From Nipponacmea schrenckii (taxonomy: Eukaryota > Mollusca > Gastropoda > Lottiidae), in assembly GCA_030562195.1 (NCBI GenBank), contig CM060200.1, positions 21,739,023 through 21,803,022 of the forward strand: a stretch of DNA of 64,000 nt. Reading direction: 5' to 3'. Under the pieces are notes generated by a model that saw only the letters and a program-made list of their open reading frames with translations, was not told the origin of the DNA and searched no databases. The position numbers and the translations under genes are program-made. Positions 10,530 to 23,446 of the stretch are shown one piece after another (position 1 is the stretch's first letter; each line of letters opens with the position of its first letter).

Positions 10530-13500
10530 ATTTTTAGAAAGTCAAATACTATCTTTTCTAACATTTAAAGTATTACAGCATAGGTGTGAAATATAGAATG
10601 ACATAACCCTAGCTAACCCTTGCCCTATATTTGGACCAACTAACAAAAGAGTATAAATTGTTGTTGAACCAATTAAGCTGCTGTGAGATCTGGAAAAATT
10701 AATTGAAGGTGGTGCGAGTCCTCTATTTTATTTTTCAAACATCTATGAATATACCATATAGAAATGGATTACTCTCCCTTAGACCACAACTGCATGTTAA
10801 CATTAGGCAACCATTGAAGTACGAATGTCGAATGGCTGTAGTTTATGATTCAATATTAAATTTTAATATAATAATAATGAACACTTGAGGTTTTCAAACC
10901 AACTTAATCAAAGGGTTCATCAAAACAATTTTAATTTTGCTCATAAATTTCCTGGAAATCTTAAAAAAAAATTATTTGACATATTTTGCGTTTATAAGTT
11001 ATCTGTTGATCAGAAAATTATTTCTGGCTTTTTGTATGTCTGTAAAAACAAAACGTTTCAGAATAAAAAATTGTTCTGTTGGGAAAAAAGATTAGTATTG
11101 AATTGTTATCATTACTTTTTAAATTCCGAATCTGGTAAAGAAGATAAATTGAATCAATATAGCAATGCTTTAATAATTCGGGTTAATTTTAATATAGAAT
11201 TCCAAGAGGACTCAACAAAACATATTTATAAAGTGAAAAAGATAAGAAAATGCGAGAGTTGCGAGGAATATTGAATTATACAGAATTATTGATGGCTTTA
11301 GAGACCTCTTGTATTTATATTATTTTAGTATCGAGGGATTTCTTTGGAAAGATAGTTCATATCTCATCATTTGACACCAGGGACCTGGTTCCATTACAAT
11401 ACAGATACTTTCTTGAGACAAAGAATTATTAAAGTGTAACCCTTTCTGTCAATTAGGAAAATGTATAAAAATGAATTGCCATTGGCCCATATACTCTGTT
11501 TATATCAAATTATTGAGAAGTTATATCCATAAAATTTACGTCTTTTTATCATTACATTTTACATTAACCAACGTCAGAGGCCAATCTCACATTTTATTAT
11601 TTCGCATTCTGTGAAGTTGTCAGCTTTACGTCGTTATCAAATGGCACACGGATGAAATTTTTATACATCACTCAAATTCAGATGATAATTTGGCTTTAAC
11701 GAGGGTGTGAACTACCTTCCTTGTTCTTAAAAGGAAATCTTTTTCATGTACATAAACCGCTTACAATCATAACAATTACAGTTAATTATAGTTTATATAA
11801 TTATTGAAACACACCTTACTGACAATTACAATGATTATATAAAATGTTAGAGAGCATGTGTGTGAATAATGCTCTCAACCAAATAAATATTATTGTATTT
11901 ACCCTAAACATTATTTTAACATTTATTTGAAAGGATGTTACTGGATTAAACCTTCAACTCGTATACTTCATTCACCAATTGTATTCAATACGGACAAGGT
12001 AGTGACAGAACCCTACATTATATGAACTGAGTATAAAAATATCAAATGAGTTAGCTCATATCGTTTCCCAGCATATGCACAAATCTTACGCCTTTTATTA
12101 AACCTTTTTTCCATCTTGAACGATCGAGGACAGCATTCAGAATCATATTATTTTTCTACTTCATGGTTTTGTCGACGTTTACAACCATTCAGTCTAAGTT
12201 AAGCAACATTCTTGCCCCGATATAAATAAGAGTGGATTACAACTTTGATCTTAAAGAATTGTGATGCAACAACCCTTTTAAGGGGAACTCTTGATATTGA
12301 TCTTAGGCTCTCAAGAGGTGCAAAATTCACAGAATTATCGAAAACTATGGGTTATGTTTATTCAACAACAAAAATCTAAATATTGATACACCGAACAGAA
12401 TCGCCCTTATTTGCTCTAAGATTATACGTTGAAGAGGTTTTCTCTTTGAATTTGGTATGTGTATTGGGAACAATTTATTTACTTCATTCCAATTTCAGTA
12501 AGATATCTTTGACTCTTGAGTGTTTAATGACGTCCCGTTTGTTGAAAATTTGAATGGTGCAAATTCTGTCCCGAAACATATACACTTTTTAGAATACCCC
12601 TTTACATCTCTTTAATAGGTCAATGATGGAATATAGGTAGGGTAGACATTGTAACATATAATAGATTGAGGTAATTTAGGAACAATACAACACCTGAATT
12701 ATAACAGTTGGTGGAACCCAGCCTAAAATAATAATTACGTTTTCTACATCATTACATTCTTAACGCTTATTACATTGATATACAATCTACATTACCTTTA
12801 TACCATAGAAACTTGACCACAACAGTTTCTTGATCAAATAATCAGATCAAAGTAGGAAATTAGAAATGGAATTGTTTTGGGAAGCATTCAAGAAGATTAA
12901 CTCGGAATCAAAAGTGGAAATTCTCCATCATGTCGAAAGAATTTCAGCTCCCCATTCATACTGCTGTTTCCAACATGACACGACAATTTGACGTGGTCAG
13001 TGTTCCCAGCTTCAACGCCATAAGGTTTGATATAAATATGATCAACTCCAACCAAATAAGAAATTTGAAAAGAGATCTGTTAATACGATCAGTGACCTGT
13101 AATAGAATGCTCATAAATCAAGAAGCTCGAATCTACTTTTGTATTAAATTTAGATTGACCAAAAAGTAACTTCACAATGGTTCCAGAGTTCCAAGTTGAA
13201 AGAAAATGTGTGCCATATGATATCAAGTTATTCATCACACCTTTACCGACGAGTCCATGGCGAAAGAAACTTACTTTGGCAACCAAAATAGTATAACCAA
13301 AATTCAAAATGATACAGATATTGTCCTAAGTACTGCTTTGTATAAATAATCAAAACATCTATATATAATACACAATTTCTAGAAAAAATCGGTTATATCA
13401 TATTTACATTTCTGAACTATAACCTAGCACTTTTCAAATAAATATTCATCTCAGTAATGGCTGTCATTTTTATTACTTACTTACTTCCGAGCTTAAATAT

Positions 13501-15326
13501 CTAAATTATTCACTCTCTTCCAGTCTGGAACTTGGCAATGTCTCTATAGTACAAAACAGTGGAACTGGAAGTAGAAGTAAATACACGAAATTAAGAATAA
13601 TTTCCCAGGTGACTATTATAATTATTGGAGAGAAACTTGTAGTTATTAACCACGTGTGGAGTTTTTGGTAGGACTAGACATCTTAAATAACTTGTTAGAC
13701 ATATACTAATTTTATTCATTATTAATCAATGAAACTTGTAATAATATCTATTTTCAAGTTAAGAGTTATGGTTCTTGGTCTTAATTAAATATCCAATCCT
13801 CGAGACATCATTAAGAGTACATCCAGTATAATTGAAGTAGTAATATAGTAATTTGATCCGTATTGGTTTTCAGGTGTGGTCATTTTAAGAATTAGAAGGT
13901 GTAAAGTAATATCGGCAAGTAGATACAACAAAACTTTCCCCAATCTGTCAATTTCTAGCTAGTAAAGGAAGCAAGAGAGATCTTAACCATTTCGTTTCAT
14001 TATGGACAATGCTTTGGCATTTGTTTCTATGTTAGGCATTTATATTTAGTTATTTGATACGGATTATTTGTACTCACGTCGTCAACCAAATTACTCTTAT
14101 AAGTACCTTACTTAGCTCGTAAATTTGTCATCAATAAAAACACCATAAAGTCTGTAAAAATACTGTCGTAATATTTGTATTTTGAATTGGCGCCAAAGTC
14201 GTTGAAATCTCGTCTGCAAATAAAAGTAGAGTAAGTAGTGATAATTCATGATGTTAATCTCATCAATGTGATGGTAAAATATCAACACCCGAGTTCACTC
14301 AGATCAAAGAATATTTATTCTTCTGTTTTCCTTCTACGTTCACCCCATTGCTACCTCATATTCCATACACTCAAACTGAAAATTTCATTAAGAAAACGTT
14401 GCCATAGTTACGTCAATTACTCTGACAAGGTGTGTCATCTAACGACAAACATTTAGAAATTACCTGCTAGTTTCACCATCAATCATTGACAATGATGGAA
14501 TTAAAAGGTAACTCTGACATTTCAAGAATTCTTTTTACCACAAACTTTAAATAAGTTTCAGAATTCGTTTACCATTTTGTGTTCGTGTTTTGCTTCTTAT
14601 TACAAGTGACTGACAATCTGTCAATCAAATTTCAGCCAATGATATTTTGTTTATTTGATTTGGCATACCATTGTACATATGAGATGAAACCAATTACTTT
14701 TGCCTTGATATAAGTAAAAGGGTGTATCTATCTTCTTTTGTCAATATTTAGAGTTCTACCGACGGATAACCTTTAGTTTTATATTAAAGTTGGTTTTAAG
14801 TCACAAACACCCAATTGTAAGCGAAATATATTATTTTTAGTATCATTTTTATACATATGATATAATATAAGCTCACATTTCGATTTTCACAATTAAAGTG
14901 ATTTAACTGCTCACTTTCCCTGCTCTAATTTAATGTATCTTCTCAATTCCATCAATAAAATAATTAATATTCTGCTCTGTATCCGGCCGATACTGTGAGT
15001 GTCCTAGAGGTGCTTTGTAGTCTAGCAGAAAAGTTTTTTGCAAGTATTATTCAGTAAGGCTATATTCTCAAATATGGCAAAGGAATTTTAAGAGATCGAT
15101 CAAGGATAAGGGGTTTATAGAAAGAAAGAGGTTGAATACCCTATTCCGTTCAAACACCTTCGTAAAATTCCTTTGAAATATAGTAGTCAAACTAAATATA
15201 TGAATGTCTAGTTTCGTGTACTTTTACAGTTTGGAGTAATTTTAAATGCTGTCTCAATAAAAAGAATCTTAAGGCTCCATGGGGAAGCAGAAATTAGGCT
15301 AAGAATGGATGTTAAAAGGCGTCCGT
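10530..15326. other. Intergenic, no gene supported
   Basis: AT-rich DNA. The longest open frame (10885-11274, plus strand) has no ATG at its start, no recognisable domain and low-complexity composition, and is about as long as chance allows across 64 kb. No RNA gene or tandem array was seen. Confidence 0.4.
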
Positions 15327-16245
15327 GATGACAACCGCACTCGGTTTATTTAATACTTTCTTAAATATATCTTGACTGTGTTTAGAATTCAGTCGAACTC
15401 GGTTGAAGTCACAATTTGATTAAATAAGGGACTAGACAAAAATCAAATAAGTTTGAGAATAAATTGCTAAATATTTTTACGACTTAATCTTTCAGTCTGG
15501 CATTAAGTTTATAAAAAATAGAAAAAAAGTGAAAGTGTGAATATTGTGGTGTCAACAAGATTTGATATTGTCGAGATTAAAGAAAACGGATCCACCTTCT
15601 CTTTTAAGCTTATAACCTTTAAAATTGGAGTCTCCATGGCTCGCCCGGTTTCAGGCGTTATATATTTCGTATAATTTTTTCTAGCCCCATAAATCTTACC
15701 TAATTTTTAACGTGAAAATGTCAAGTTTCATGTCATGTTAGTTTAAACTTACTTTAAGGCAACTAGCCAGTGATTCCTTTTGCCACCAGCATAGATGATT
15801 ACAAAATATGACTGCTAAGTTGTGAGATTTTAGCTTAATTCTGTCTCATCTATGTTGATGTTCATCTTGGAATATTTTTATTTACTTCCTTAAAACCAGG
15901 AAAACCATTTTTAAGTTTTTTAATCTCCCGCAATGTTTAATATAGGACAGCTATTTCCAGATTTATGATGCTATTTATTTCTACTTCTGTCTTGTAAAGA
16001 ATGAAACTCACGTATCGTCTGTTACTTAATCTCAGTACGAGGCTTCCTTCTAAACAACGGATTCGGACCACAAGTAAACATTATAAACCTTAAAAATAAG
16101 ACAACGTGCAAACTCTACAGTTTGAACAATATCTGGCTTGATTAAAATAGACGTTTATCTTAATGTAGTCAGTAACTAAACTTCATGTTTCAGAATATTA
16201 AAGGCTTCAATTGAAATGGAAGTCTGAGTTCATTAGATTTGATAC
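15327..16245 (+). repeat. Dispersed ~0.9-kb repeat, intact copy
   Basis: This segment reappears inverted in two pieces: 15327-15620 matches 26320-26030, and 15740-16245 matches 21065-20610. Shared landmarks include GGACAGCTATTTCCAGATTT near 15946 and the run around CTTTCAGTCTGGCATTAAG near 15490. No coding capacity is visible. It behaves as an old mobile repeat of unknown class, diverged from its partner by many substitutions and small indels. Confidence 0.7.
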
Positions 16246-16696
16246 TGTTACTGCAGGATTCAACATCTTTCAACAATGAGTAATGTCAGAACTGAGTGTT
16301 GGTGGTAATATTAGGGTGGAACCAATGGGTTAAAGATCTTGATCTGCTGAGTATTTTCTTCAGCTCTGATCTGAAATTAGCGAGAAGTATAGTACCTGTT
16401 TTTTAGTTTGCTATGAACAACATTGTCATTGATTTTTTGACTTTTTTCTGCCTAAAGACATAGGGGATTTCTCATGAAGACTCTTAAGCAACTTGCTTGC
16501 TTTATTACTAGTTGTATTGGACAAAGATTGCTATAGGTGAATATTCCAGTCACCATACCACTAACATCACTGTTACATGTTTATATGCTTCAACCCTGCA
16601 TCCTGTAAACCTGTAGATAGGAGTTAGTATTAGGGCGATATAACGAGTGTTCTTAAACGCTAAGAGCAGCATTGAAAAATTCGAAAGTTCTTCTCG

Positions 16697-16766
16697 ACCT
16701 CTGCCGGGATTGAAACCTGGACCTTCAGGTTAGCGAGCAAGCGTCTATTCACAGATCAACCGAGGC
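16697..16766 (-). repeat. tRNA-like sequence, probably the head of a SINE
   Basis: On the minus strand, about 70 nt read as a degenerate tRNA: 5' GCCTCGG against 3' CAGAGGT as acceptor arms with mismatches, CTTGCTCGCTAACCTGAAG as an anticodon-like arm, then GGTCCAGGTTTCAATCCCGG as a T-arm with a B-box. The mismatched acceptor stem argues against a working tRNA. The pattern fits tRNA-derived SINE heads in invertebrates. The SINE body would extend toward lower coordinates but was not delimited. Confidence 0.5.
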
Positions 16767-16799
16767 TTTCACTAAGAACAGCACCTCAAAGTGTACTTT

Positions 16800-19700
16800 G
16801 CATAGAGGTCAAATGCTGGGGTTTCATAAGTGCTGCACTTATTTACGCTTTTATGTAGTATATTAAAGTCATACAATAGTTTTAATCTTGTTGTTTATTG
16901 CATTACCATACCCCAGGTTTAATATTAGAACAATAGCGATCGGCTAAGTGAGAACCCGTCGTTGAAAAGATCGGCCTATCATCTTGATAACTTAAACCGA
17001 TTTTCTTTTTACAAATTGAAATCTATGGCATATAAGACACTGCAACAATGATAAAATAGATTCTATTCATTGCTTTAAAAGATTTGAATTGTTAAAATCA
17101 ATAATTCATTCAAATTCTACCGCTTTATCTCGGAAGTGTAAAATTTATCTCGAAAACAGTCCCTGTCATAGTTTTCAATAGTTTTTTTCTGAGTTGATAA
17201 TGAATTCTACCTTAATCAATACATACCAGTTATAACATACTTCAAACTTCAATGTTTGTATACAATTTAATTTACTTTCAATCCATTTGAATAAAGAGTT
17301 GAATAGACTAAATACGGTGTACTGAATAAAGTTTTTCTATTGTATCTATAATTGGATACTGAACATCACATCAAGTCTACAGTAACTCGTTTATTCGCAC
17401 ATTTTCTCATCATGTAAAATTAAATAAACGATCTTCCAGAACTGAAGAGTTCGAAATCATCGTGTTGGTAAATAATATCCCAAAAGCAATAGTAACTAAT
17501 TATTATCTGAAAAATACATGTGAATCCTGGTGTGCCTGTTTCAAGAACAATATTTTAAAGTTTCCCTTGTGTATAAGCTACATTGATAAATCAAACCCCC
17601 CTGGCTAAGAAAGTTTACAATAAAACGAACGTTCTTCAGAAAGAGTCTACATAGCTCAACAATCGATTTATTGAGCACTATTTTAAACGTGAGAATTATT
17701 ATTTGTTATATTGTAACTTCTGTTACGTGTTAACAGTGAGTGAAATACAAGTATATTCTATATTAGTGGAAATGTTTAATTAAGTAAAGTACATGTTAGG
17801 TCCACACACTGTTTTTATGAAGTATAACTAACGTGTGTTCGTGTTAATTGTATTTCGATACAGAAACTGGTATTAAACCTTGTAATATTCAGCATATTTC
17901 TATAAAACATGTCTAGGTCGTCCCTTAATCTCTTAATGGAGTACGAGAGTCGTGCATATAGATAATATTAACCGCTAACCTACCACAAAGGGTGTTGAAT
18001 ACTGATTCCAGAGATTGGTAGAACGGATGATATTATGTTGGACATTGCATAACATCATAACAGATTTATCATGATAAAAGTACGCAGAAATAATCTAAAA
18101 TTCACGCTGTAGCTTTTCTTTCAATATCTTCAGATGAAAGTTTCAGAACGTGATTTGCCATGTAACCACTATGTTCTTTTTTTCCCACTCACATTATTTT
18201 GTTTAAAATGGATGCGTTGATACTGTAGATAAGTTCTGTTACTATAAACCGCATTTCCCAAGTGACTGACCATATAATAATCTGTTAGACCAATCCCAAT
18301 ACTCTCATCACATTACAATAAGGATTTTAAAATGTTTTTGTAAGCTGCCAAGAAGCATGACAAATACCCTGAAAGATGCTCTCAACCATTTTGGGTGGAC
18401 TTTAGATTCATTTTCTTGTATTTCACCTCATCTAGACCTACTTTACTATATCAAATCATTCCATTGCGGAAATACACACTCTGTGACGAAATTGGACATG
18501 TTCATCAAATTAATCACAGAGTATATCGATGGAGTTTTATGGTAATATAGTAAAGTTGGGCCAGTGGTCTACTGATTTATTTATCTTTATTATAACTAAC
18601 CATGTTAATGTCATCATAAACGCCCTTGATACCTCGTGATATTACACTTTGATGAAAGTTAATATTCATAAATTACTTTATAGATGCAGGGGCTGTATAT
18701 TGCGTGTTATAACTTCAAAAGCTACAATGATTACTTCTACTAATTTCATTTTATTTGTTCCTAAAACAGATCTGCCCAAGCTTCTTCCTGAACAGTTCAG
18801 TCGCTTACATTAAACTTACCTTCCTTTGTAGAGCTTTTTATCTTTTTTAAATACCAGATCATCGAGCATTCAATCCAAGGGGCCGTCATTTGCGTGCAAG
18901 TCTGGTCTCTCTATACTGATTTGAAAAGGTCAACACAGGTTTCCTTATTTTCATTTTATAAAAGAAAGAAATATTTTATTTATGTGTCACATACTGTATA
19001 CATTACAATCAATCATACATCCAACGTTTAAAACAAATCTATGCAGTATTCGGCCTCTAGGGCCTACAAGACACAGCGTTACTTAAAATTCGTAACAGAC
19101 ATTAGCACATATTAAAACAAATAAAAATCGTAAAAAGAGTATAAAGCGCACGCGTGCGACAATTCCCCAAAACTTCCGTAACAGTATATTTATGTATATA
19201 GCTTGTATATGAAGCCTTCGATTGCCAAATAAGCATTTTGAGTTTAGCGTTTCGACTTTATTAGGGAATCGAGTTTAGCAAACTGACAATCAATGGTCAC
19301 TCGGGTCGACAATCTTGCTGCGCATTCATTTATCCATAAAACGTGATGTCATTATTTAATAAAACATTTCCATCGTATATATTTGATTCCAGCTACTGTA
19401 ATAGTCATAGCTTTAGAACTCATTACTCAATTAATAAATACAGATAATTATACAAATAGCATTCTGCAGTAACAATTGGGAACCTTTTAAGAGATAACAA
19501 AATAACAATAGAAACCTGGCAAGGTAGAACTGTTTATTTAGGCAATAATTATTTATAAAGATTTCTTTTTTTAGTCAGAAATTTTTATTCAGTATTAGGC
19601 TAGTTTTTGGCACCAAGTCTCAGTGAATAAACATTTTAACAGCCAGTTTGAGTATGGAGTGTTTACCTTGTGGTTATTGTATGGAACGTGTTGTAATGCA

Positions 19701-20453
19701 CTGTCCTTCAATTACAAATAGTTTATAGTTAGTCAACTTGTAGCCTCAATCCTTTTTGTTCTTTTTCCCAGTCTCACATTTACACATTTCATTATGTTTT
19801 GATTTCTTAGATATGTATAATCACACCCCACCCTTGTTAATGTTATTTATAATTAGGCTATATTATTTATAGATTGTTATCAAGGATGGGGTGTTCACTA
19901 CAGTGAACGTAAGCTATCGTTCATTGCTTACATAGTATAAGTTTTGCATTTATGTACTGACACACATGGGCCAAAAATGGCTCGAAGAACACAGAAAAGA
20001 AATACCTTTCTGAATGTATACATCTCACTTTAAACACCTTTCATCCTATGCCCTAACATCTGTACCTTTACTAAATGTGGGCAGTGAATTCACAATGATG
20101 ATTTAATTGTATAAGGCGAACCTTGTAGAATGTCAGATGTCGTTTAAGACACAGATAGCGTGATTAAATAACAAGTTAATAAACCTATACATACGATAAT
20201 AAACGAAGCAATATACCTTGAGTCAATTAGGATCAATCCTGGCTAATAATCTGCAAGCTATTTTCTAAGTAGGTTCTCTAATGGAACGTAAAAGTTGCGA
20301 CGTTTCTATGTTCCAGTTTGCCTCATAGGGAGTTGAGTCTGTTTATCGACCATGTACCTATTAACCCGTATTCGATCCTGTGTATAAGATTGACTGTTTT
20401 ACTTTCGAAGAGTTGCAAAATTACAAGAACAATAAGTGGTCTGGCTTAACAAT

Positions 20454-20459
<6 letters not shown>
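16800..20459. other. Intergenic, no gene supported
   Basis: No host exon, RNA gene or tandem array recognised. The short open frames, such as 18357-18545, match no family I know. Confidence 0.4.

Positions 20460-20491
<32 letters not shown>
20460..20491 (+). repeat. Poly(A) tract, about 32 A
   Basis: An uninterrupted A run. It could be the tail of a retroposed sequence on the plus strand or a simple slippage tract; no retrogene body was recognised upstream. Confidence 0.9.
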
Positions 20492-20495
<4 letters not shown>

Positions 20496-20609
20496 GTATC
20501 TTTAATCGTCCGGCTACTCCGAATAGAATAGGGTTGTTGAAACTTTCACCTCACAGTTTCCGATACGTTTAAGGATCAGAGATGATGCATGTAGACACTA
20601 ACATACTCA

Positions 20610-21065
20610 AGTTGTTTAAATCTAATAACTTCCGTTCCATTTAAAGCCTTTAATATTCTGAAGTTTAGTTACTGACTACATTAAGATAAACGTCTATTGT
20701 AATAAAGCTAGATATTGTTCAAACTGCAGAGAGTTTCTACGTCGTCTTATGTTTAAGGTTTATAATGTTAACCTGTGGTCTGAATCCGTTGTTTAGAAGG
20801 ATACGTATGAGTAGAAGTAAATAGCATCATAAATCTGGAAATAGCTGTCCTATATTAAAGTATGGTTTTGTTTGTGTTGGAAATTGAATTTTCTTAGATG
20901 AACATCAACACTGTAGAAAATTCAAAACCAATCTTTAGATTAAGATTAAGCTAAAATCTCACAACTTAGCAGTCATTTTTTGTAATCATCTGTGTTGGGT
21001 TGGTAAAAGGGAATGACTAGCAAGTTGTCTTGTTTAAGAATGTTAAAACAGATTACAGATTAGGG
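20610..21065 (-). repeat. Inverted copy of the ~0.9-kb repeat, distal piece
   Basis: Reverse complement of about 15740-16245. Clear matching blocks include the complements of GGACAGCTATTTCCAGATTT and of the block around AAATCTCACAACTTAGCAGT. The match stops at ~21065, where an insertion begins. Confidence 0.7.
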
Positions 21066-22219
21066 TGGTTGTAGGAACTATTCAACAGAAGCATTGGCAC
21101 AGGGTTAAAGGAAAAAATAGTCTACAAATCACTTCCGTTTAATATTTAAGAATGATAATAATCATTTGCAATTATTTATGAAACATGGATTGGGAGGGGG
21201 CGCCGCTACCTTTTAAAAAAATCCATCTTAAAGGTTGTTAAAAGAGCTTAAATTATACATTTAATGCAAATAGAAAGAGTATTTTAGGATTTTAATCGAT
21301 GTCAAGTCTTGTTTTTTTTTAAAAAATGAGCTGGAATCGAAAGTGAATGTCTTAAACTAGACCGGAAGTGTCTGAAGGGCTTATTTATGGATTGTTTTTC
21401 CTCGGATTTTCTTTAATATGTTAATTGTAAGTAACATACAATTGAAAATATAAAATGTTGAAATTATTTTATGGGACAAAAATTTTAACCAAAATTTTTT
21501 CCAAAAAATCTTACTCAGTCGCTAATTAACTGATCGATCTGAAAATCACTGAATATAAATAAGCTGTCTATACAAATAAGACACACGTTTCTAGTGTGAG
21601 AATTTCCGGTTTCTCAAAATCAAGTGGGGTGACCACACTTCCGGTGTAAATAAGAAATGTGGACTGAAACTATTTGTATGAACTATAATGCATAAAAAGA
21701 ATGCCCTTTGAAGAAAAATCTGTTGAGCTGTAATAACAGAGAACAGAGAACAGAATTTTGACTTTGAATTTAATTTTTTTTTATGTCCGTTAAAATATTG
21801 AGTGGCCTTGGCCTTCAATGACCTTTACGAAAATGTCCTTGACCTTAGCTATTTAAAGGTATGCCAATATTGGTTGACATATTATAATTTCCAGTTTTAT
21901 ATGCATCTCTAAATTGACATTTTGGACAACTGTGTCACATTCTCTAACAAACACTAAACCGTTTGAAATTTGTCTTAATTAGAACTATGCTAGTGTTTCT
22001 AAAAGAGTGACTCTATACAAATGTTAGCAGACATATAAATTATTTATAAAACATTTTTATCCGGTTTAATTAATAGCATTTTTCTTTTAACTTTTTCCAC
22101 AACTTTTGTTTATGCCAATTATGTTATATAAAATAATTTAAAGATGCAAATATACACATTATAATTATATTTGAATGCTTTCTCTAAATTTATTAGAAGT
22201 CGCACAATAGTCAATATTT

Positions 22220-23015
22220 AAGATAGCTTGCCAGGCAAAGGGTTGTTAGTATGTAAGCTTAGTTAGCTAACTTTCACTCCTGTATACAAGAGTGGAAATC
22301 AGTAGCGAATTTCAATTACTTTATATACTGTAGCTTCGACAATCTAAGCGAGCGACTTCGCTAAATAACCCACACCCCCATATGGTGGAAGATGAAATTT
22401 AGCGAGCGACTTCGCTAAACATTAGCTTCCCTTAAATTAGAGAAGCTAATGTTTAGCGAAGTAGCAAAGGGAAGCTAATGTTTAGCCACCATATAGGAGT
22501 GTTGATTATTTAGCGAAGTCGCTCGCTAAATTTTGTCTTTCATTATGTAAGAGAAGATAATGTTTAGCGAAGTCGCTTCATAAATTTCATCTTCCACCAT
22601 ATAGGGGTGTTGGTTATTTAGCGAAGTCGCTCGCTAAATTTGGTCTTTCATTATGTAAGAGAATCTAATGTTTAGCGAAGTCGCTCGCTAAATTTCATCT
22701 TCCACCATATAGGGGTGTTGGTTATTTAGCGAAGTCGCTCGCTAAATTTGGTCTTTCATTATGTAAGGGGGGCTAATGTTAAGCGAAGTCGCTCGCTAAA
22801 TTTGGTCTTTCATTATGTAAGGGAAGCTAATGTTTAGCGAAGTCGCTCGCTAAATTTCATCTTCCACCATATAGGGGTGTTGGTTATTTAGCGAAGTCGC
22901 TCGCTAAATGTGGTCTTTCATTATGTAAGGGGAGCTAATGTTTAGCGAAGTCGCTCGCTAAATTTCATATTCCACCATATAGGGGTGTTGGTTATTTAGC
23001 GAAGCCGCTCCCCAG
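22220..23015. repeat. Palindromic hairpin array (TTTAGCGA units)
   Basis: The motif TTTAGCGAAGTCGCTCGCTAAA, given here as stem TTTAGCGA, loop AGTCGC and stem TCGCTAAA, recurs about every 53 bp. Two half-units form a ~106-bp unit carrying CCACCATATAGGGGTGTTGG; copies start near 22493, 22597, 22703, 22867 and 22973. The first ~100 bp (22335-22430) run in the opposite orientation and meet the rest at a large hairpin (AAACATTAGCTTC against GAAGCTAATGTTT). The left flank at 22222 has AGATAGCTTGCCAGGCAA, the same end motif as the pearl-like elements. Non-coding. Confidence 0.85.
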
Positions 23016-23446
23016 CCAAAAATTAAACACGTTTCAAAGAACAAGAGTAATAATTCATACTAAATATTTTCGATTTAGCAGATTTAAAAAAGCGTTTATC
23101 CTTAAGTAATCACAAACACTCACACAAAGTTAAGTCAAATCTCGTCAAGTATTGTGCGTTCTGGATTGTTCTCGAGCAATATGGACGTATATACATGGCT
23201 GACGGCAATACACGCTTCACATCTCGGAAATAAGAACTAGATGCTCTATGTGATATAATATAATACTTCAAGCAAAAAACAATAAATAGATAAATTTTAC
23301 AATATATGCCTTTTTAAAGTGGCTGAGAGAACACCGGGCGAATGGTATTGAAGTACAAAAAGACCTTAAGGCTAAGGGGCGAAATGTCGAAGGCTATTTT
23401 AATATCATTATATATTTACAATGAGAAAATACATATTTCTTTAAAC

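Noticed and set aside
10885..11274. 129-codon open frame on the plus strand
   Set aside because: No ATG at its start, no recognisable domain, lysine/asparagine-rich composition as expected from AT-rich DNA, and a length that chance can give in 64 kb.
20460..20491. Poly(A) as evidence of a processed retrogene
   Set aside because: No coding sequence or target duplication was found upstream; may be a simple slippage tract.
22220..23015. CRISPR-like array
   Set aside because: The repeated palindromes alternate with equally repeated spacers in a clearly eukaryotic setting; this is a tandem satellite-like array.
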